Shown here: one piece after another, positions 58,222 through 64,000 of the stretch
Position numbering within the stretch: the stretch's first letter is position 1
Layout of the letters: each line of letters opens with the position of its first letter
Assembly: GCA_036250225.1 (NCBI GenBank)
Contig: JAPZLL010000036.1
Coordinates: 62,001-126,000, forward strand
Source of the DNA: Cercophora sp. LCS_1
Lineage: Eukaryota > Ascomycota > Sordariomycetes > Sordariales > Lasiosphaeriaceae
Direction of reading: 5' to 3'
Length of the DNA stretch: 64,000 nucleotides
Made by a program: the position numbers and the translations under genes
Notes under the pieces: generated by a model
Told to the model about the DNA's origin: nothing
Database searches by the model: none
The model's input: only the letters and a program-made list of their open reading frames with translations

Positions 58222-59878
58222 TCACCTGTCACCCGACTTGCGGTTCTGCATCTCGATCGTGTCATTGCCATAGCCCTTGGGCGTGAGATGTGTCCCATTG
58301 GTATGCCCGTTTTGCTGCTGGTGGCTGGCAATCATGGGCGAGCGGGGATCATCCTCCTCATCCGTGTCCTCGGCAAGATCTGTGAGGCCAAAGCCCAAAG
58401 ACTCCTCCTCGTCGTAGGCACGGATGAGCCCCTCGCGGTCACCGGCGCGGTTGCTACCAATGCTCATGCGGTGAGACTGCGATCGCCGGGCCTCCATGCT
58501 CATGCGGGTCTGGATGCTCGAGATCATATCGGTTCCGGTGGCATCTCCACCATTGCGGCGAGCAAGCTGCTTGGTGCCGTTCGGGTCATGACGGCTGAGG
58601 TTTAGCAGATAAACACCTGTAAAAGTGACCAGGAAGCCGCAGAGCAGTGAGAGGGTGTTGACCACATCTGTGGTGTTGAAGCCGCTGAACAGAATGAAGG
58701 ACGCACAGAGGGTCGCGGTTGTGAAGGTGACGTAGTATAGGGGGTTTACACTGTAAACAGCGTCACATTAGTAGCCTTCGGGGATGGACAGACTTCTGAA
58801 CGTACATATTGGTGGGGAACTGGCTGAGAGCCTTGTTGAAGTAGTTCATCTGCGTCAGAATGCAGACAGCCGTGACAATCATGAAGACGTATGTGGAAGG
58901 GTGGCTGAACTGGTTGTGGCCGGCAAAGGTGAGCTTCAGCGCAATGCCAAAGGCCTTGACCGCCATGACCGACACGGATCCCACGGTCGAGCAAATGCTC
59001 AGGTAGATGAGTGGGTTTTTCTTGCCGTGGACGGGTGCGACCTTGTAGATCATGACACCCGCGAACACGCACACGGCGAAGGCGTAGAGCAGAAAGCCTG
59101 TTTCAGCGTTAGTTGTCTGCGGTTCTCCTCTTACACAGGACCTGACCTGGCTGGATCGCGTAGTTGAGGATCTGATCGATAGTCTGAATATCCTCATCCG
59201 GCGGTGCATGCAGCACGATGATGACCGCACCGATCAAGCAGGTGGCGCTCCCGAGTTTGCCGAGTATCCCCAACTCCTCGCCCAGGAAGTATGATCCCAG
59301 GATTGCCCCTATCAAGACAGCCAGCGCGCCAAGCGGGGTGACGAGAATGGCCGGCGCGAACGCGTACGCCGCAAAGTTGCAAACCTCTCCGGCGACCACT
59401 ACATCTTCGTTAGTAACTTCCATTCATGCTGCTGTGCAGAGTTCCGTACAGCATGCTATACCCGCCCACCACAAAGGGTTGCGCAAATATACGAATCCGT
59501 CACCCTCAAAGCCATGTCGCTCCTCGGCTTGGTTTAGCCCCTGCGAGCAAGGTCGTCAGCAGCTAATCACTGAAATATTTCGCGCATCGCATGGTCGCGA
59601 ATCGCATCGGTACTCGGCGGGGGCGGTAAGAGAACCAGCATCGGCATCGGCGTACCTTCTTGGTGATCACGAAACTCGTGCCTGTAGCAGTGACAAGTCA
59701 GCCCGCCGCCCATCTCGAACTCGAGCGCATCACGAATTCATACCGATAGCTAAACTCGACGATATGGCCAATGCCAAACCGATGTATCTGCCCCCAGTGT
59801 CAGCTTCCCCTCCAATGCGACACCTGGCGCTTGCTCCGCCAAAGTGTGGGCCAGATCTCACTTCTCTTCCAGCATCAT
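58222..59878 (-). CDS. NIPA-type magnesium transporter
   Basis: A member of the NIPA family (PF05653), membrane proteins linked to Mg2+ uptake. Seven exons on the minus strand: 59878-59862, 59787-59744, 59681-59656, 59540-59450, 59398-59147, 59097-58806 and 58750-58222, giving 416 aa. All phases close. The sequence begins MMLEEKYIGLALAISSSLAI and GTSFVITKKGLNQAEE, then LRNPLWWAGIACL, GEVCNFAAYAFAPAILVTP and LGALAVLIGAILGSYFLGEE, the family signature. Further helices include NPLIYLSICSTVGSVSVMA and the closing IVNPLYYVTFTTATLCASF. About nine helices are present. The last 120 residues are a cytosolic Ser/Asp/Glu-rich tail. The first three exons are only 17, 44 and 26 nt. Confidence 0.95.
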
Positions 59879-62111
59879 CTTGTCGGGAAAAAGAGCGCGC
59901 GGCAGCAAATGCGCTGCTGCCGATCTGTTCTGGATTCGCTATGCGACTCGTTTATTCGGGGATCGGTATATCTCTCGCGCCTGGCGAGGGTCGAAAAAGA
60001 GAGGTGGTGAGAAAAAGCGAGTGGTGGTGTTTCTCTTTCAGACCCGCCCTCGATGCATCCGATCCGCCGCGCTTCGGTTCTCCAGGTGACAAGTGGCGGG
60101 CTGAACTCGAATGGGAGGGAGACGCCGAAAAAAAAATATGACGGGGGTCGGGTTGCTGCAGCCGCTCAAACTTTTTAGACTTCTTTCCTCCCTCGGGTCC
60201 TTCTCAATAAACTTCGAATTACCTATTAGGTTCCGTCGCGCAACAGAGCTGTCGTGGCCTTTGTTCGTATTTGTCGCTGTGGGGGTGGGCTTTCGGGTTC
60301 AGAGAGCAGCGTATATGGGGCCGGGTTTACTTCCGATACCTCGTTTGTTTGGGTGAGGCGCACAACTCGCACAGGTCCAGATCTCGCCGTGCGTGCGTGA
60401 AGAACAAGTGCATTCAAGTTTCAATGGAAAGGAGGCCCCTGCTGTTGGTTCTGGAGTGGTGCGAAGATGGGAGGGTCATGGGGGGAAGGGGAATCCTTGG
60501 GCAGTTTCAAGAATCCAGCCGTACCCCTGTCAGGGAAACGAGGGCCCCTGGATGAGCCGTGCCTTCTGTTCACTTCAGCCACTCTGGGGCCACACTTCTC
60601 CGGCACGAGCTTGGCTGGGGAACGCTTTCGTTTGTCCCAGGTTTTCTGGGCCCTGTTAATTACGGATTCAAAGCAAGCAAGCCGATAGACAAGCACAGCA
60701 GGTGGAATGTCAAACGACCCAAAAGCGAGGTAAACATCAACATGATGTTGTCCTTTCATCTGAAGTCAGCAGGCCTCGAACACACACCAACATGGATCCT
60801 GGATGGCGCGTGGAACTGGTGGACCTCCTTCACAAGTTTTAGCTCACCTCGGCAGTGGGCAGCGACCACGTCAGCTTTCATCAACCAGAAAACAATGGAG
60901 CCGTCTGCTGATGAACATCCCTTCGATAAACCCGCCCGGCCCCCAGCTGGAGCTTGAATCTTGTGCCTGAGTTTCTGTGGGGAATTGATCGTCCCCCCTC
61001 TTCGCCTTGAGAAGCGACCTAAGGGAAGTGGGAGACATCTTTTTTTTGCCTCCAGTCAACGCCTTGCAGCTGAGACGGCTCGGCGCCCCTGATGAGCTTT
61101 CACTGAATCTTGGTACATTGGTGAGTGCAGCTGCGAGACGGCGATTGACCCGCCAACTTTCTCGGCTGTATCCAAACCAACCAACCTCACATGCACCTGG
61201 GCTCTTTGCGACCTGCCACTGGTCTGACTGCCCAGAGGCTTGCCACTCCGCCTGCTACCATGCTGACAGCGCAAAACCCTCATTTAGCAGTGTGGCGGAG
61301 CACAATCCCCAACAGTTTTTCTAAACGTATCCTCTGAATTGGCATTCCTAATGCTTGGACTAGACTTGGAAAGTTCTTTGACCATCATCAAGTGCTCGGG
61401 TGTTATGTTATCCTCCGCAACAACGCCTTGAAATCCCCAAATACCAACTGCCAAAGGCCTGTCGGTCTATCGAGAAGCGAAGAGCTGAACAGAAACTACC
61501 CCGAAAAAAAAACTACGAGATCAACATAAATCCCCATGTCCTCTAGGTCCTGAACTCCACCGGCCCCTCCCAATCCAAGAGTGTCAGCTATCGGAGACGA
61601 AATGCTACTAGTGACCATCCATCCATGCCACTGGAGCACAAGACTCAACCCTTCCGCTTAACGCCTCTCAGTCCCTACATCAACAAAATCTAGAATCCTT
61701 TTCCGAGTGCCAAAACTCCGCCTTCCACCGGTGATCTTACAATTAAAGTCAAGAGACCCTTTTCAGCTCTGAGGTTGTGCCAAAGTAGCGGCTAGGCATT
61801 CCAATTGCACGGTGCGGTGATGTCGATCTCGAATTGTGATATCAAAAGGCCGTGGGAAGGGTGTTGCCTCCTTAATTATGGCCATGTTGGGTCGATACAT
61901 GGATCCAGGGGACATTGCATCTGCTGGTTGCCGTGTAGAAGTCGAAACAAAACTTACCTTGGACTCCTTAATTTGTGCTGAAAATGCCCACTGATTGGCG
62001 AAGTGGGCGCTAGAGAGGGAAATGTTAGGCGGGCTGAAAGTAAAATACAAAGTTGGGAACAGGGGGTGTGGGGTTGCTGTGGTTAGTAAGTGTCGCGAGG
62101 GGGCCTTTCCA
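59879..62111. other. Intergenic region between the NIPA gene and the acidic protein gene
   Basis: About 2.2 kb. Promoter side of the NIPA gene at left, 3' UTR of the next minus-strand gene at right. Frames at 59218-60141 and 60421-61324 have no family features. Confidence 0.4.
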
Positions 62112-64000
62112 TCAGGTGCGGCGGCGCTTGTGATCTGGGCTCCATTAGTCCAAGTTCCAGCACAAGAGGAGATTGACATACCAGCTTCATCCGCAAGGCT
62201 CTCCGTGTCGTTGACTCTACCTCGCTTTCCAAAGGCGGTCGCGCTAGGATGGGCGGCCGTCGTCTGCTCAGGCTCATCACCTTCGTTCTCCCAGTCAATC
62301 TCGTCGGTTTCATTTTTCTCTTGCTGGGGTTGACCCGCATCCGCTGACAAGAAGTCATGCTCGAAGTCTTGCGCGTGACTAACATCGTCGCCGTTGATCG
62401 TTGATGTTCGGCTCGTATGTTTTGACTTCGAGTCATGAATTTCGGCAGAGTCGGCCTCAGTCTGGTTGATGTCGTCGATGAGGTATTCGGCGTCATCGTT
62501 CGTGTTGCCCTCGTGTATCGCGACAGCTACTCCAATAGAATCGCCGGTGGGTTCATTTCCATTGGAAAGGTCGTAATCTGCATTCGAGGTAACAATGCTT
62601 GGCACGTCTGGATGAAGGCGAACGTCAGTATCTGACAAGGTAGAGAATGTGATGCTGTGATCAGAAGGGCCACGTGAGTGAGATGGTGACTTGAGTCGCT
62701 GACAACTGCTGTAATTCATCAAGGGCCAAAGACCATCCGCCTCTTCGATTCCGGAGTCTGATGAGGGTACATCGTGGGTTGACTTCTAGTTATCCCCGAT
62801 TATTGATGGCTCTTTGGCTTGGATGTCAGGTCTGGGCGAGACATGGCTAACTTGCGGGAGCGCCGAGGCGGCAGTGGCTGCTTGGGCAAGGACGGCGGCT
62901 TGGACTGTTGTGATATTATGATTGGAGGCACTTGACGAGAACTCTTGCGCCGAGGGGGATTCGTGAACGGAAGCGGATTGCGGCGCTGGCAGGCACGTTG
63001 AATGATGTGGACCTGTGACAACTCCTTGAGCCGGCACAGCCCCCGCAGCCGGAGAGACAGTCGACGACTCTGATTCTGATAGAGATGTGTCGTAGTCGTC
63101 ACTATCATCCACGACGTCGTCGTGCTCATTGTTGCCATGCTTGTCGCCGACAGGATAGCCCTCCTCTAGACCGTCAGTCCCAACATCGCCGGGGTCTTTT
63201 CCAGTCTCAGAGTTGGAATTCGTGCTAACAGCATCGTCCCCTAGCAAATCACAATCCTCGACATGGCTCGATGGAAGATTCGTTCGAGAATTCTCCAGGT
63301 TTGCCTGAGTATGTAGCGCAGGGGCACTGGAAGACGTCGGGTTGAGGCCGGCGTCCCAATCCAAGAGCCATTCGTCGTCCTCGTCATTCTCGTCCTCAAT
63401 CTTCGACTTCTTTGAGGGTGACATTTCCTCTTCAAGACGGGACTCCGGCTTTCGTTTCCGTCTGGGCTGCGCAGACGATACCGCTCCACCATCTTCGTCA
63501 TCGCTCTCAGTCCAATCGACCTCGCTTCCATAGGCCCCAGAGATACCGGTCATGTCCCCCAAATCGAGCTTATCGATCTCATTCTTGTCCGAGTCTGTAG
63601 GTTTGTGGGGGGTAGGCAAGGTGGTGGCGGGATCGGGTTTAAGGAAATTGGGGGGATTACCATTTACAGCAGATTCTTGGATTGTAGGGACATCAGCGCC
63701 GTTGACAGCAGAGCCGTCCTGGATGCCCGCTTGTTCATTCACCTCAGACTCCACCCACTCTTCACCATCTTGGTCCTGGTCATAATCCACGTTGCTATCC
63801 TCGCCCTCAAAGTGCTTGTTGTTGGCCGATTCGAACTGTGTTAGTGCCGCCGGGCCAGTATTGTCGCGATGCCCCTGTGTGCTGAACAACTCCTCGATCG
63901 CGTCATCTTCACCCTGTGCGATGATTGCTTCATATTCGGCGGCATTTTGGTCCGCATATTCCGCCTCCTTGCCCACGCCCTGATTCCCGGAGCCTAGAAC
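62112..64000 (-). CDS. Acidic, probably nuclear protein (5' end outside window)
   Basis: The frame runs off the right edge. Exons on the minus strand: edge to 62852, 62785-62182 and 62134-62112, giving the last 591 residues or so. The first join puts Q from CAA next to KSTHDVPSSD; the second gives DEADHKRRRT and a TGA. The protein is rich in Asp, Glu, Ser and Asn, with Trp in acidic contexts repeated (EVDWTESDDEDG, DDEWLLDWDAG, DEIDWENEGDEP). Basic signals are RRKRKPE, SPSKKSKIE and the final KRRR, which suggest nuclear import. No catalytic domain is visible and I do not recognise the family. If the last intron is not removed, the frame continues to 61763 with an unlikely tail. Confidence 0.7.

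Noticed and set aside
61763..62111. Unspliced C-terminal extension of the acidic protein
   Set aside because: A 47-nt intron with GTATGT, an ACTAAT branch site and CAG end gives a short basic terminus (HKRRRT); the read-through tail has no order.
1..64000. CRISPR arrays, operons, bacterial promoters or phage genes
   Set aside because: The window is nuclear fungal DNA with spliceosomal introns; no evenly spaced direct repeats of CRISPR type are present.

Overview
This is a eukaryotic nuclear window that reads as a filamentous ascomycete, most likely a Sordariomycete (Sordariales or Chaetomiaceae-like; the genus is a guess). The reasons are short spliceosomal introns (about 45-120 nt, GTRNGT donors, CTAAC/CTGAC branch sites, YAG acceptors), monocistronic genes on both strands, poly-Gln and acidic low-complexity proteins, and a fungal gene set with complex I, a vacuolar carboxypeptidase and a Clr5-type domain. 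All splice models below were built by hand from the sequence and checked for reading phase; none has transcript support.

Left third (1-24 kb). The window opens on the 3' end of an unidentified gene, then the PP2A scaffold subunit A (7 exons), a convergent EFM4-type lysine methyltransferase, a minus-strand poly-Gln/coiled-coil protein, a GNAT acetyltransferase, a small secreted protein, the complex I zinc subunit (NDUFS6 type) and, divergent from it, an MPP6-like exosome cofactor with a zinc knuckle. A 7.4 kb stretch without a recognisable gene follows.

Middle (24-45 kb). Three large plus-strand genes: an insulin-degrading-enzyme metalloprotease ending in a peroxisomal SKL signal, a DUSP-type ubiquitin-specific protease (Ubp12/USP15 type), and a high-affinity cAMP phosphodiesterase. 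Directly behind the ubiquitin protease stop lies more than 1 kb that stays open in the same frame apart from two lone TAG codons. The gap from 36 to 41.7 kb holds only microsatellites and leader-like sequence.

Accessory-looking island (about 45.8-51 kb). This stretch differs from its surroundings. It holds a broken two-part gene with an 8-bp-unit minisatellite in its intron, short interstitial TTAGGG repeats, a diverged pair of dispersed repeats differing largely by transitions, an acidic ORF, a truncated Clr5-domain gene and an 84-bp tandem duplication. It is the most unusual part of the window.

Right end (51-64 kb). Conserved housekeeping genes return: carboxypeptidase Y, SBDS/Sdo1 (60S maturation), ribosomal protein S18 (long first intron), a TMEM86/YhhN lysoplasmalogenase-like membrane protein divergent from S18, a NIPA-type Mg2+ transporter with very short first exons, and the 3' part of an acidic, probably nuclear protein that runs off the window. 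Sdo1 and S18 both serve the ribosome; otherwise neighbouring genes show no shared pathway.
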